DNA from: Leucobacter denitrificans
Lineage (GTDB): Bacteria > Actinomycetota > Actinomycetes > Actinomycetales > Microbacteriaceae
Assembly: GCF_014396385.1 (NCBI RefSeq)
Contig: NZ_CP060716.1
Span: 496,001 to 560,000 of the forward strand
DNA: 64,000 bases
Direction of reading: 5' to 3'
Shown here: one piece after another, positions 26,806 through 36,161 of the stretch
Layout: each line of letters begins with the position of its first letter
Numbering within the stretch: position 1 is the first letter of the stretch
Notes under the pieces: model-generated
Told to the model about the DNA's origin: nothing
What the model saw: only the letters and a program-made list of their open reading frames with translations
The model's database searches: none
Made by a program: the position numbers and the translations under genes

Positions 26806-26887
26806 GAGTTTTCCTTCCCCGATGAGCGACAAACGGAACACCGTTTACTTCGAGGATATTCCTTGCATCGCAGGTAGAGGCAAATAC

Positions 26888-28339
26888 TCACGCGAATGCG
26901 CGGTCGTGGGCTCCTACAGGTGACGGAAGCACGGTTCCACCGGTGAGGTATGCATCGACCGAAGCAGCCGCAGCACGTCCCTCCGCTATCGCCCAAACGA
27001 TAAGGGATTGACCGCGACCGGCGTCGCCCGCGACAAACACCCCCGGGAGGTCCGTTGAGAAATCACTTTCGCGTTCAAACCCGCCCGTAGCACCAAACTG
27101 AAGTGGAACTTCTGCCTCTTCAAGCGGCTCCGGCCCAGTGAACCCCATCGCTATGAACACGAGATCTGCGTCGATAAGACGCTCCGTACCGGGAGTCGGA
27201 ATACGACCACTGTCTGTGTACTGTGTTTCGGCAATTTTGAGCGACTTAAGGTTTCCACTCTCGTCGCCGACATACTCAACGGTCGAAACGAGGAAGGAAC
27301 GGTCACCGCCTTCTTCGTGAGAGCTCGAGATTTCGAAGAGCTTCGGATGCACGGGCCATGGCTCCGAATGACTACGCTCGGTTCCAGGCATTCTTCCGAT
27401 TGCAAGGCTCGTCACTGACGCAGCCCCCTGACGATGCGCCGTACCGACACAGTCAGAACCGGTGTCACCGCCACCGATAACCACTACATGTCTTCCGGCG
27501 GCATCAATGTCACTCAAATTTCCCGATCCGAACTGGGCACGGTTCGATGCTGTCAGATACTCCATTGCATAGTGGATCCCACCGAGTTCACGCCCGGGAA
27601 GGTCAAGAGAACGCGGAACTGTTGCACCGGTCGCAACAATCACCGCGTCATAACGGCGACGCAACTCATGCCACGACATATCTGTACCAATCGTGACACC
27701 GCAGCGAAAGCGGGTACCCTCGGCTTTCATCTGCTCGATTCGCCTCGCGACGAGGGACTTCTCGAGCTTAAAATCAGGGATTCCGAACCTCAGCAGGCCG
27801 CCCGGTTCCTCATCCCGCTCATACACCGCGACGGTATGACCAGCACGCGTGAGTTGCTGGGCAGCGGCGAGCCCCGCTGGCCCCGATCCGACAATCGCGA
27901 CGGTCCGACCGGTCAGCCGCTCAGGAGGCTGAGGCACGACCCAACCGTGGGCGAAGCCCTCATCGATAATGCTGTTCTCGATCTGCTTGATCGTGACTGC
28001 TGGCTGATTGATGCCGAGCACACACGCCGATTCGCACGGAGCAGGGCATGCGCGACCCGTGAACTCGGGAAAGTTGTTTGTCGCGTGCAACCGATCGAGC
28101 GCTTCACGTTCTCGGCCTCGCCAAGTCAGATCATTCCATTCGGGGATCAGATTGCCGAGGGGGCACCCTTGGTGACAGAACGCGACTCCGCAGTCCATGC
28201 AGCGTGACGCCTGGCGGGCAACCAGCGTTGGGTCTGCGGGGTCAACGACTTCGCGCCAGTCCATGAGCCTCAGAGCCACAGGACGCTTTGGTGCAAGCTC
28301 GCGCTCACGCACCTTTAAAAACCCACGGGGATCAGCCAT
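26888..28339 (-). CDS. gltD: Glutamate synthase small (beta) subunit
   Basis: A 483-residue flavoprotein that takes electrons from NADPH and feeds GltB. The N-terminal Fe-S region has CMDCGVAFCHQGCPLGN (about 47-63) and CPAPCESAC (about 102-110). Two nucleotide sites follow: GSGPAGLAAAQQL (about 150) and GGGDTGSDC (about 290). It ends GDAGRGQS. ATG 28339 overlaps the gltB stop by 8 bases, indicating coupled translation; an earlier long frame start lies inside gltB and is not credible. Confidence 0.96.
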   Translation of the reverse strand: MADPRGFLKVRERELAPKRPVALRLMDWREVVDPADPTLVARQASRCMDCGVAFCHQGCPLGNLIPEWNDLTWRGREREALDRLHATNNFPEFTGRACPAPCESACVLGINQPAVTIKQIENSIIDEGFAHGWVVPQPPERLTGRTVAIVGSGPAGLAAAQQLTRAGHTVAVYERDEEPGGLLRFGIPDFKLEKSLVARRIEQMKAEGTRFRCGVTIGTDMSWHELRRRYDAVIVATGATVPRSLDLPGRELGGIHYAMEYLTASNRAQFGSGNLSDIDAAGRHVVVIGGGDTGSDCVGTAHRQGAASVTSLAIGRMPGTERSHSEPWPVHPKLFEISSSHEEGGDRSFLVSTVEYVGDESGNLKSLKIAETQYTDSGRIPTPGTERLIDADLVFIAMGFTGPEPLEEAEVPLQFGATGGFERESDFSTDLPGVFVAGDAGRGQSLIVWAIAEGRAAAASVDAYLTGGTVLPSPVGAHDRAFA

Positions 28340-31300
28340 GATTTGCCTCCAAGATCTGCGCCCAAGCCTGGTCACCGTCTGGGTCGTACCCTTCGCGCGT
28401 GGCACGTTCCCGGATTTCGAGCACGCGAGAATACTCGCGCGGAATGAGTCGGGTAAATCGGGCAAACGCTGCTTCCGGATCCGCCTCAATGTCCTCAATG
28501 AGCCGCTGTGCCCGGATGGAACCGGTCTGCTCAACATGACTCTGCAGAAGCTTGCGAACTTTTTCACGAGTTGCTTCAGAGAGCGGCTCGAGTTGAAGCG
28601 CCCCACTCGCAAGCTCAGCTGAGTTCACATCGAGTGGATCGAGGTCGAGGATCACTGCTTCGCCGCCAGACATGCCCGCGCCAATATTGCGGCCTGTGGG
28701 GCCGAGTATCAGCGCAAAGCCACCCGTGAAGTATTCAAGGGCGTGATCGCCAGTACCTTCGACGACAGCAGTTGCTCCCGAACTACGAACGAGGAACCGC
28801 TCGCCAACAACACCGCCGATCCACATAGAACCGCTCGTCGCACCGTAACCGATCACGTTTCCGGCGATGACGTTCTCGTCTGCGGTGTGACCAGCGTCAG
28901 GAAATGAGCGCATGGTGATCTCGCCACCGGACAGGCCCTTGCCTGCATAATCATTCGCATCACCGACAAGTCGAAGCATGATGCCCGCAGGTAGGAACGC
29001 GCCGAGCGATTGCCCGGCCGACCCGGTAAGTGTGATGTCAATCGTTCCTGGTGCCAGCCCCTCCGAGCCGAAGCGCTTGGTGACTTCGTGTCCGAGCATG
29101 GTTCCGACCGCACGGTCAGTATTGTGAATCGGCATGGTGATCACCACGGGATCACGGAACTTCAGCGCGTCAGCCGACATGTCTATCAGCGCGTTGTCGA
29201 AATGAGCACTCAAGTCGTGATCTTGCGCGGCACCTCGTCGCCGAGGAACATCGCCTGCAAACTTTGGCCCCCGCAGAATAGGCGTGAGGTCGAGGCCTTC
29301 TGCCTTCCAGTGGCGCACGGCCTCATCGATGTTCAGCGACTCTGTGTCTCCCACTGCCTCATCAAGGGTGCGGTATCCGAGCGATGCCAGGATCTCGCGA
29401 ACCTCAGCCGCGATGAAGCGGAAGAAGTTCGCGACGTGTTCGGCCTGCCCGGTGAACCGTGACCGGAGCTCAGGGTTTTGAGTTGCCACCCCCACTGGAC
29501 AGGTGTCGAGATGACATACCCGCATCATGATGCATCCGGAGACAACTAGAGGCGCGGTCGCAAAACCAAATTCTTCGGCACCCAGCAAAGCCGCGATTAC
29601 TACGTCTCGACCAGTCTTCAACTGACCATCGACCTGTAGTGTAACTCGGTCGCGCAGGTCGTTGAGCATGAGCGTCTGCTGCGTTTCTGCAAGACCCAGC
29701 TCCCATGGCGAACCTGCGTGCTTCAGAGAATTCATGGGGCTCGCGCCGGTGCCGCCGTCATGCCCAGACACAAGCACGACATCAGAAAGAGCTTTCACGA
29801 CCCCTGAAGCGACTGCACCGATGCCGCCCTGCGACACAAGTTTTGTCGAGATTCGCGCCTGGGGGTTCGCTCGTTTCAGGTCGAAGATGAGCTGCTTGAG
29901 ATCTTCGATCGAATAGATGTCGTGGTGAGGTGGTGGAGAGATAAGGCCGACGCCAGGAGTCGCGTGACGGGTGCGCGCGATCCAGGGATACATCTTCGCC
30001 GGAGGCAATTGACCGCCCTCGCCCGGCTTCGCACCCTGGGCAAGTTTGATCTGAATCTCATCTGCGTGAGTCAGATACATGCTCGTCACACCAAATCTTC
30101 CAGACGCGACTTGCTTGATTGCGCTCCTGCGCTCAGGGTCGAGCAAACGTTCTTCGCTCTCACCGCCTTCACCGGTGTTCGACTTTCCACCGATCATGTT
30201 CATGGCGATAGCGAGTGTTTCGTGAGCCTCAGGCGAAATAGAGCCGTAGCTCATCGCCCCCGTGGCGAAACGCCGCATAATTGCTTCAACCGGCTCAACC
30301 TCATCGATCGACACTGGTTCGCGAACTGGAGTGAACTTCATGAGTCCACGGAGCGTCATAAGGCGCTCTTGTTGTTCATTCACACGACTCGTGTACTCGG
30401 TAAAGATCTCGCGTCGGCCGGTGCGGGTAGCGTGCTGGAGCTTGTAGATGGTTTCCGGGTCGAAGAGATGCGGTTCCTCTCCCCTGCGCCACCGATACTC
30501 ACCGCCGGTTTCTAGACGCTGCCCTGCAAACGAAGCTGCATCGTCGGGGTAAGCCCTGCGGTGACGCTTGGCGATTTCTGCAGCAAGCACATCAATACCC
30601 ACGCCGCCAAGTCTCGAATGCGTTCCCGAGAAATACTGGTCGATGAGATCTTGACCCAAGCCGATAGCTTCGAAGGTCTGCGCACCACAGTACGAGGCAA
30701 CCGTGGAGATGCCCATCTTGCTCATTACTTTGAGCATGCCCTTTCCGAGAGCTTTGATGAGATGGTGCACCGCTTCTGCTTCGGTGAGCTCAACGCCCCC
30801 CGCAGCCGTGAGCTCTCCCGAACGAACGAGAGCTTCCACCGACTCCATAGCAAGGTATGGGTTCACCGCGGCTGCTCCGTAACCCACCAGTGCTGCGACG
30901 TGATGCACTTCCCGGGCGTCGCCGGCCTCAGCGATCAACGCGACCTGCATGCGCTTTCCCGCGCGAATGAGGTGGTGATGCACCGCCGATATCGCGAGGA
31001 GGGAAGGAACTGGTGCCAAATCTTTATCCGAGTCACGGTCAGAGATGATGATGAACTCAGCACCTGCGTCAATAGCAGCGCTCGCCTCCACGCACATTTC
31101 GGCGAGCCGATCACTCAGCCCCTTACCGTGGTAATCCACTGGATACAGCCCGCGGATTGTGACCGTGCGCTGGGCAGTAGGGTCCTCTCCAAAGTGCTGG
31201 ATCCGTGCAAGCGCATCATTGTCGATAATTGGGAAATCGAGAATGACCTGACGCGCGTGCGCCGAAGACTGAGTGAGCAAGTTCAGTTGCGGGCCAATAC

Positions 31301-32945
31301 TGGTGACAAGGCTTGTCACCAGTTCCTCGCGCAACGCATCAAGAGGTGGGTTGGTTACCTGTGCGAACTGCTGCACGAAGTAGTCAAAGATCAGTCTGGG
31401 CCGCTCACTGAGTGCTGCAATTGGCGTATCAGTACCCATCGCGGCAAGAGGTTCGATTCCGTCGCGCGCCATAGGAGTCAGGAGTAGTCGCAGGTCTTCC
31501 TCGGTATATCCAAAGGTGCGCTGTCTACGGACAATTGACGCTGGAGGATGCACTAGGTGCTCCCGCTCAGGAAGATCAGCAAGTCGGATTCTTCCTTCTT
31601 CAAGCCAGTCGCCCCATGGTTCGAGCGCAGCAAGTTCAGCCTTCACCTCGGCATCATCGCGCATTCTGCCACTTGCAAGATCTACAGCTAGCATTCGCCC
31701 GGGTTGCAAGCGTCCCCTCTTAATCACGCGTTCGGGGTCAAACTCAAGTACGCCTGTTTCGCTCGCAATGATGAGCAACCCATCGCGTGTGATTTGATAC
31801 CTTCCAGGGCGGAGGCCGTTTCGGTCGAGGGTGGCAACGAGTTGTTCACCATCGGTGCCGATCATTGCTGCAGGCCCGTCCCACGGTTCCATGACGAGTG
31901 AGTGGTACTCGAGGAAATCTCTGAGTTCTGGGCTGAGCCCGTTCTCGGTCTCCCAGGCCTCAGGCACCATCATCGCGAGCGCGTGAGGCAAGCTGCGGCC
32001 TGCCTGAACGAGCAGCTCAAGCACCTCATCGAAACTTGCAGAATCGCTCCCGTGTTCGCTGCAGATGGGAGTGAGCTGGCGAATGTCGCCGAGTGCTTCA
32101 CTATGCAGACCTGACTCACGCGCGCGCATCCAATTGCGGTTGCCCCTGACCGTATTGATCTCCCCGTTATGCGCTACGAGGCGCAGCGGTTGCGCGAGAT
32201 GCCAAGACGGGAATGTGTTTGTCGAGTACCTCGAGTGGACGATCGCGAACCGTGAGGTGAAACGTTCGTCGCACAGGTCAGGGTAAAAGGTTGGTAACTG
32301 AAGCGTCGTCACCATGCCCTTGTACACAATGGTGCGAGACGAGAGCGAGGGTAGGTACACTCCCGTTTCACGTTCGATCCTTTTTCTGACGCGAAACGCG
32401 CGCAGCTCGAGTGCCGCACGATTCACCAAGCTGCCAGCAGCGACGTAGATGGGTTGCTCAATGTGTGGAGCCGCTTCACGCGCACTCGCACCTAGCACTT
32501 CAGGTGCAGTCGGGACTGGAAGCCATGCGAATAGATCGAGACCTTCCTCCGCTGCTATTGCGTCTAGGCGAAACCGCATCGCACGACGAGTTGCGCTCTC
32601 TTGTGGGAGAAACGCAAGACCCGTGACGTACGAGCCTTGCTCAGGCAGACCCGCGTCGACAACGTGCTGCTCTACCCGTGCTCGAAGCAGCTCGTCAGGA
32701 ATGTCAGACAGAATACCCGCTCCATCGCCGGTACCCGCATCAGATCCTACGGCCCCGCGATGCTCAAGATGTTCGAGGGCTTCGAGTGCCAAACGAACGA
32801 TTTCATGGCTTCGCTCCCCCTCGAGCGACACGACTGATGCAAGCCCACACGCGTCTTTCTCGTCTGACGCCCGGTGCAGACCGGTGTCCCCCAGATGAGC
32901 AATTTCTAGCCGCCCCTCAGGCATTTTTTCTCGCGCAATATACAT
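28332..32945 (-). CDS. gltB: Glutamate synthase large (alpha) subunit
   Basis: A 1537-residue enzyme that moves glutamine amide nitrogen onto 2-oxoglutarate. The N-terminal amidotransferase nucleophile is the Cys of KDACGLASV (about residue 34) after a propeptide; HSRYSTNTFP and the NGEIN loop follow. The FMN/synthase domain has GEGGES, KPGEGGQLPP and SGHDGGTGASP, and the Fe-S cysteines are in CIMMRVCHLDTCPVGVATQ. The C-terminal beta-helix ends with GGEAVILD. GAAGAGGG is upstream of the ATG. Nitrogen-dependent control is expected but I cannot place a GlnR box. Confidence 0.97.
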   Translation of the reverse strand: MYIAREKMPEGRLEIAHLGDTGLHRASDEKDACGLASVVSLEGERSHEIVRLALEALEHLEHRGAVGSDAGTGDGAGILSDIPDELLRARVEQHVVDAGLPEQGSYVTGLAFLPQESATRRAMRFRLDAIAAEEGLDLFAWLPVPTAPEVLGASAREAAPHIEQPIYVAAGSLVNRAALELRAFRVRKRIERETGVYLPSLSSRTIVYKGMVTTLQLPTFYPDLCDERFTSRFAIVHSRYSTNTFPSWHLAQPLRLVAHNGEINTVRGNRNWMRARESGLHSEALGDIRQLTPICSEHGSDSASFDEVLELLVQAGRSLPHALAMMVPEAWETENGLSPELRDFLEYHSLVMEPWDGPAAMIGTDGEQLVATLDRNGLRPGRYQITRDGLLIIASETGVLEFDPERVIKRGRLQPGRMLAVDLASGRMRDDAEVKAELAALEPWGDWLEEGRIRLADLPEREHLVHPPASIVRRQRTFGYTEEDLRLLLTPMARDGIEPLAAMGTDTPIAALSERPRLIFDYFVQQFAQVTNPPLDALREELVTSLVTSIGPQLNLLTQSSAHARQVILDFPIIDNDALARIQHFGEDPTAQRTVTIRGLYPVDYHGKGLSDRLAEMCVEASAAIDAGAEFIIISDRDSDKDLAPVPSLLAISAVHHHLIRAGKRMQVALIAEAGDAREVHHVAALVGYGAAAVNPYLAMESVEALVRSGELTAAGGVELTEAEAVHHLIKALGKGMLKVMSKMGISTVASYCGAQTFEAIGLGQDLIDQYFSGTHSRLGGVGIDVLAAEIAKRHRRAYPDDAASFAGQRLETGGEYRWRRGEEPHLFDPETIYKLQHATRTGRREIFTEYTSRVNEQQERLMTLRGLMKFTPVREPVSIDEVEPVEAIMRRFATGAMSYGSISPEAHETLAIAMNMIGGKSNTGEGGESEERLLDPERRSAIKQVASGRFGVTSMYLTHADEIQIKLAQGAKPGEGGQLPPAKMYPWIARTRHATPGVGLISPPPHHDIYSIEDLKQLIFDLKRANPQARISTKLVSQGGIGAVASGVVKALSDVVLVSGHDGGTGASPMNSLKHAGSPWELGLAETQQTLMLNDLRDRVTLQVDGQLKTGRDVVIAALLGAEEFGFATAPLVVSGCIMMRVCHLDTCPVGVATQNPELRSRFTGQAEHVANFFRFIAAEVREILASLGYRTLDEAVGDTESLNIDEAVRHWKAEGLDLTPILRGPKFAGDVPRRRGAAQDHDLSAHFDNALIDMSADALKFRDPVVITMPIHNTDRAVGTMLGHEVTKRFGSEGLAPGTIDITLTGSAGQSLGAFLPAGIMLRLVGDANDYAGKGLSGGEITMRSFPDAGHTADENVIAGNVIGYGATSGSMWIGGVVGERFLVRSSGATAVVEGTGDHALEYFTGGFALILGPTGRNIGAGMSGGEAVILDLDPLDVNSAELASGALQLEPLSEATREKVRKLLQSHVEQTGSIRAQRLIEDIEADPEAAFARFTRLIPREYSRVLEIRERATREGYDPDGDQAWAQILEANHG

Positions 32946-33057
32946 CGACGCCCTCTTCTCTGCTCATGGGACGTCCGTGGCCCGCTGACGAGCCTGCGCG
33001 CACTCCCGCACTTCGTCAGGCTCGGAAAATCGAGAATAGCACTATTTTCTTCGACCA

Positions 33058-33090
33058 AATAATCCTCTATCGCAGCTTCTGCGGATTATT
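33058..33090. promoter_or_regulatory. Nested inverted repeat upstream of gltB
   Basis: Outer arms AATAATC (33058-33064) and GATTATT (33084-33090) enclose inner arms CGCAG (33071-33075) and CTGCG (33079-33083), with a CTCTAT bulge on one side. It lies 113 bases upstream of the gltB start in a 286-base spacer. It may be an operator or a leader hairpin for gltBD. Confidence 0.4.
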
Positions 33091-33231
33091 CGCGCAGTGC
33101 AGTATTTTCACCGAATTCCGTTCGATGATGCAGGACTCACGCCGCAGAGATGAATTGTACGAAATATGCCCGAAACATAGAAGTGGGGCCCATGCCGAAG
33201 CACGAACCCCACGATTCAAGATTCTTCGAAT

Positions 33232-34007
33232 TCAACCACCGAAGCTAGAGACATCTCCTACGAGACGGGTGTTGTCCTCGGGCACCGGATCCACTGCAGC
33301 GCGCGCAACTTCCGCTGCAAACTCCGACACGTTATAGAGCTTTCCTGCCTGTGAGCGACGCTCTTCGATGGCCCCGGGATTCAATCGATTGAGCAGTGTT
33401 GCTGTCACCGTTCCCTCGATCATGTCGCCCGAAACCACGACAAATCCAATCCCGCGCTCCTGCAGCTCAGGAATGCGTTCTCGGAGCGCATCTTCGCCCG
33501 CGCGCTTCGAAAGCGCGACTGCCTCGTACTCCTCCATGGTGGGGGTGGTGCGAATGAAGTGAGCCTGGTGGCTCGTGACGAAAACGACGCGTGAGCCGTC
33601 GCCAAGCAGCGGAAGTGCAGCGTCAAGAACCCGAAGCTGCGCATCGCGATTAAGCTGCAGTGCGTAATCCTCCGCCATCCCGCCTTCCATGCCACCTGAG
33701 GCATTGAGCACGAGGATATCGAGCCCCCGAGCTCTTCCTGTACCGCGGTCATCATCGAAGCAACCGACGCCTCGTCGGTCAGGTCGGCTCCCTGAACGAC
33801 GGCACGTACACCGAGCTCACGAAGCTCAATTGCAAGCTTCTCAGCGCGGGGTGCCTTATTTCTGAAATTTATGATGACGTCTGCGCCGCCCTGCGCGAAG
33901 TAGCGCACGGTATCGGCGCCGACTCCGCGAGAAGACCCTGTAACCAACGCCCTGCGCCCGGCGAGAGATCCAGCTTCGAACACCGGAAGGTGTGCATTCT
34001 CAGTCAC
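33232..34007 (-). pseudogene. Short-chain dehydrogenase, frameshifted
   Basis: An SDR split over two frames. The first frame (ATG 34007) gives TGSSRGVGADTV and continues to VQEELGG, then turns into nonsense. The second frame resumes as LDILVLNASGG and runs to the end (33232), including VTSHQAHF and a YEAVALSKRAGE active-site region. Adding one base to the five-C run at 33724-33728 joins both into a 258-residue protein with a continuous EELGGLDILVLNASG strand. Substrate unknown. The break could be a real inactivation or a sequence error. Confidence 0.8.
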
Positions 34008-34220
34008 GGTAAACGTCTCCTCAATAGTGTGAACAGGCTGTGAAATGGACTCGTCCTAGCGTAGTGCACGTGCCACACCCGAGCGGGTATCACGTCTCAT
34101 GTATCGACTCAATAAACAGGGGTGTACGTTGCACCGTATTCGCGATACGCTGCCGGGTAATCGGCGGGAGTGCCAATCCACGGCACGCACCTCATCCGCC
34201 GGAGGCGAGGGAGGCTTCAT

Positions 34221-34586
34221 ATGGCCGATCGAACACTCCGAGGGTCCCGTATTGGGTCCACGAGCTTGCAAGGTGAAGCTGGCGTCGAGCTCTCACCTCG
34301 ACGATCTGTGGAATACCTCACTGACAGCGGCAAGCGATTCACAGTTGTATTTGACGCTGACGCCGAGCCTCCCCCCGAGTGGGCAGATCAGCGCACCGGC
34401 GAGATCGGCTTTCTCGATGACGAGGCGGGTCAGGCTGCCCGCGAAGAGTTCGAGGGCAAAGGAACAACGCAGCGTACTCCGTGGGACATGCTCATTGAAC
34501 GCCGCTCGCGCGAGGAGCTCGAAGAGTTGCTTGACGAGCGGTTGAAGTTACTGCGCGCGCGTCGTGGATCGGCGGAGCCGGAATAG
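34221..34586 (+). CDS. rbpA: RNA polymerase-binding protein RbpA
   Basis: A 121-residue actinobacterial factor that binds RNA polymerase and the principal sigma factor and stabilises open promoter complexes. MADRTLRGSRIG at the start is the conserved N-terminal tail; the sigma-interacting C-terminal domain is TPWDMLIERRSREELEELLDERLKLLRARRG. The central domain lacks zinc cysteines, as in the mycobacterial form. GGGAGG precedes ATG 34221. Its 3' end overlaps lnt by 39 bases, tail to tail. Confidence 0.92.
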   Translation: MADRTLRGSRIGSTSLQGEAGVELSPRRSVEYLTDSGKRFTVVFDADAEPPPEWADQRTGEIGFLDDEAGQAAREEFEGKGTTQRTPWDMLIERRSREELEELLDERLKLLRARRGSAEPE

Positions 34587-36161
34587 ACCTACGCCACCGG
34601 CGAGCAAACCTGCACCACCGATGAGCATCCACACGAGTGAGATCGTTGCGCCGTAGCGCAACGCCGGTGTGGATCCCGACACAAGCGGTACGTCAGCAAC
34701 TACTGCACCCTCGATGAACGCGGGGATGGTCGCAATATCGTGCCCGTCTGGTGCGATGATTGCACTTGTACCGACCGTAGAAATATTGACAACTGCACGC
34801 CCGGTTTCTATCGCTCTCAGCCTGGCAATTTGCAGCTGCTGCACGTTCTCATCCGTTCGCCCAAAGTCAGCATTGTTCGACTGAGCAAGGATGAGTTCGG
34901 CACCTTCTTGAACCATGTTCTCTGCTTGCTCATCAAAAATAATGTCGAAGCAGATGGCAATCCCAGCCAGCACATCTCCGAACTGAGTATCCACGGGCAT
35001 CACTGTTGGTGTCGTACCGGTTCGGTACTCGAGTTGTACAAGGTCCACGAGATCAGGCACGAGCGCGTGAAAGAAGTCACGATTGGGCATGTACTCGGCG
35101 AATGGCACTGGGAAGCGTTTATCGTAGCGACTGGTCTCTTTAGGCTGCTGCTGGCCAGTCGGCCCCCATACAACAGAGCTGTTGGTATAGCTCCCGTCCG
35201 GATCCGCCAAGACTGTTCCAATAACGATCTGCGCATCCGCTCGCTTCGAGAGCAGTGCGACCTCACGACCCCTCAACGGGTTATCTGTGAGTGCGAACTC
35301 CCCCGCATTTTCAGGCCACACAATCACGTCTACGTGCTCGTTATCGACTTCGAGAGCATCGAGTAACTCCTCTGTGGCTCGTACGTGGTCGGCAAACACA
35401 TCTCCGTTTTCACGGTCATCGAAAATGCCTGACTTGGAGTTTCCTTGAATAGCTGCGACACGTAAGGATTCGTGGTTTGGTAGCGAGGCGACCGGAATCA
35501 AAGTTGCCGCAGCGAGTATCGCGACAGCGACCCCTGCAGGGATGAATGCACGCCAGGCAGATGACGTGCACGGAAAGACCGAGATCGATCCACCGACAAC
35601 TGCGGCGCACACAACCACAATTACCGCGCTCAGACCGGCAAAACCGACCCATGAAACGAGCGCAGATAGCGGACTCTCAGCGAGCACATGCGCCACTCGT
35701 CCCCAAGGAAACCCGCCATATGGCCAGACACCCTGCACGCCTTCACGAAGCACCCACACACCAGCGACGGTGAGCGCCTGGGCGACGAGCAGCCAAGTTG
35801 GCCTGCGCCGAAACCAGGGCAGCGTTCGAATGCCACGCGTTGCCCACGCAGTGCACAGGCCCTGCAACACGAACCAGGCCACCATGACCGTGCTCAGTGC
35901 GAGCCATGGTATCGGCCCAAGATACAGGGTCAACCACGAGATATGGGGCAGCCAGAACGCCGAGCCTGCAGCCAGACCAGCGAGCATTGCGACTCCCGGG
36001 CGTTGCTGCCACCAGGCGGCCAGAATCAACAGCACACTCGGAAATACAAGCGGCCAAACGCTTGTATCTGGGTTCGCGAGGTCAAAGCACCAGCCTCCGA
36101 GCGCAGCTAACGGCACCGCGATCCACCAGGGCAAACGGCCCTCAGAAAATGCGGTTCTCAC
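34548..36161 (-). CDS. lnt: Apolipoprotein N-acyltransferase
   Basis: A 537-residue membrane enzyme adding the third acyl chain to lipoproteins. Six to eight N-terminal helices precede a nitrilase-like domain with the E-K-C triad in VWPENAGE (Glu, about 279), RYDKRFPVPF (Lys, about 340) and IAICFD (Cys, about 400). A last helix (about 508-528) anchors it. The GTG start overlaps the helY stop by 4 bases. Several lipoprotein signals in this window are likely substrates. Confidence 0.93.
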   Translation of the reverse strand: MRTAFSEGRLPWWIAVPLAALGGWCFDLANPDTSVWPLVFPSVLLILAAWWQQRPGVAMLAGLAAGSAFWLPHISWLTLYLGPIPWLALSTVMVAWFVLQGLCTAWATRGIRTLPWFRRRPTWLLVAQALTVAGVWVLREGVQGVWPYGGFPWGRVAHVLAESPLSALVSWVGFAGLSAVIVVVCAAVVGGSISVFPCTSSAWRAFIPAGVAVAILAAATLIPVASLPNHESLRVAAIQGNSKSGIFDDRENGDVFADHVRATEELLDALEVDNEHVDVIVWPENAGEFALTDNPLRGREVALLSKRADAQIVIGTVLADPDGSYTNSSVVWGPTGQQQPKETSRYDKRFPVPFAEYMPNRDFFHALVPDLVDLVQLEYRTGTTPTVMPVDTQFGDVLAGIAICFDIIFDEQAENMVQEGAELILAQSNNADFGRTDENVQQLQIARLRAIETGRAVVNISTVGTSAIIAPDGHDIATIPAFIEGAVVADVPLVSGSTPALRYGATISLVWMLIGGAGLLAGGVGLFRLRRSTTRAQ

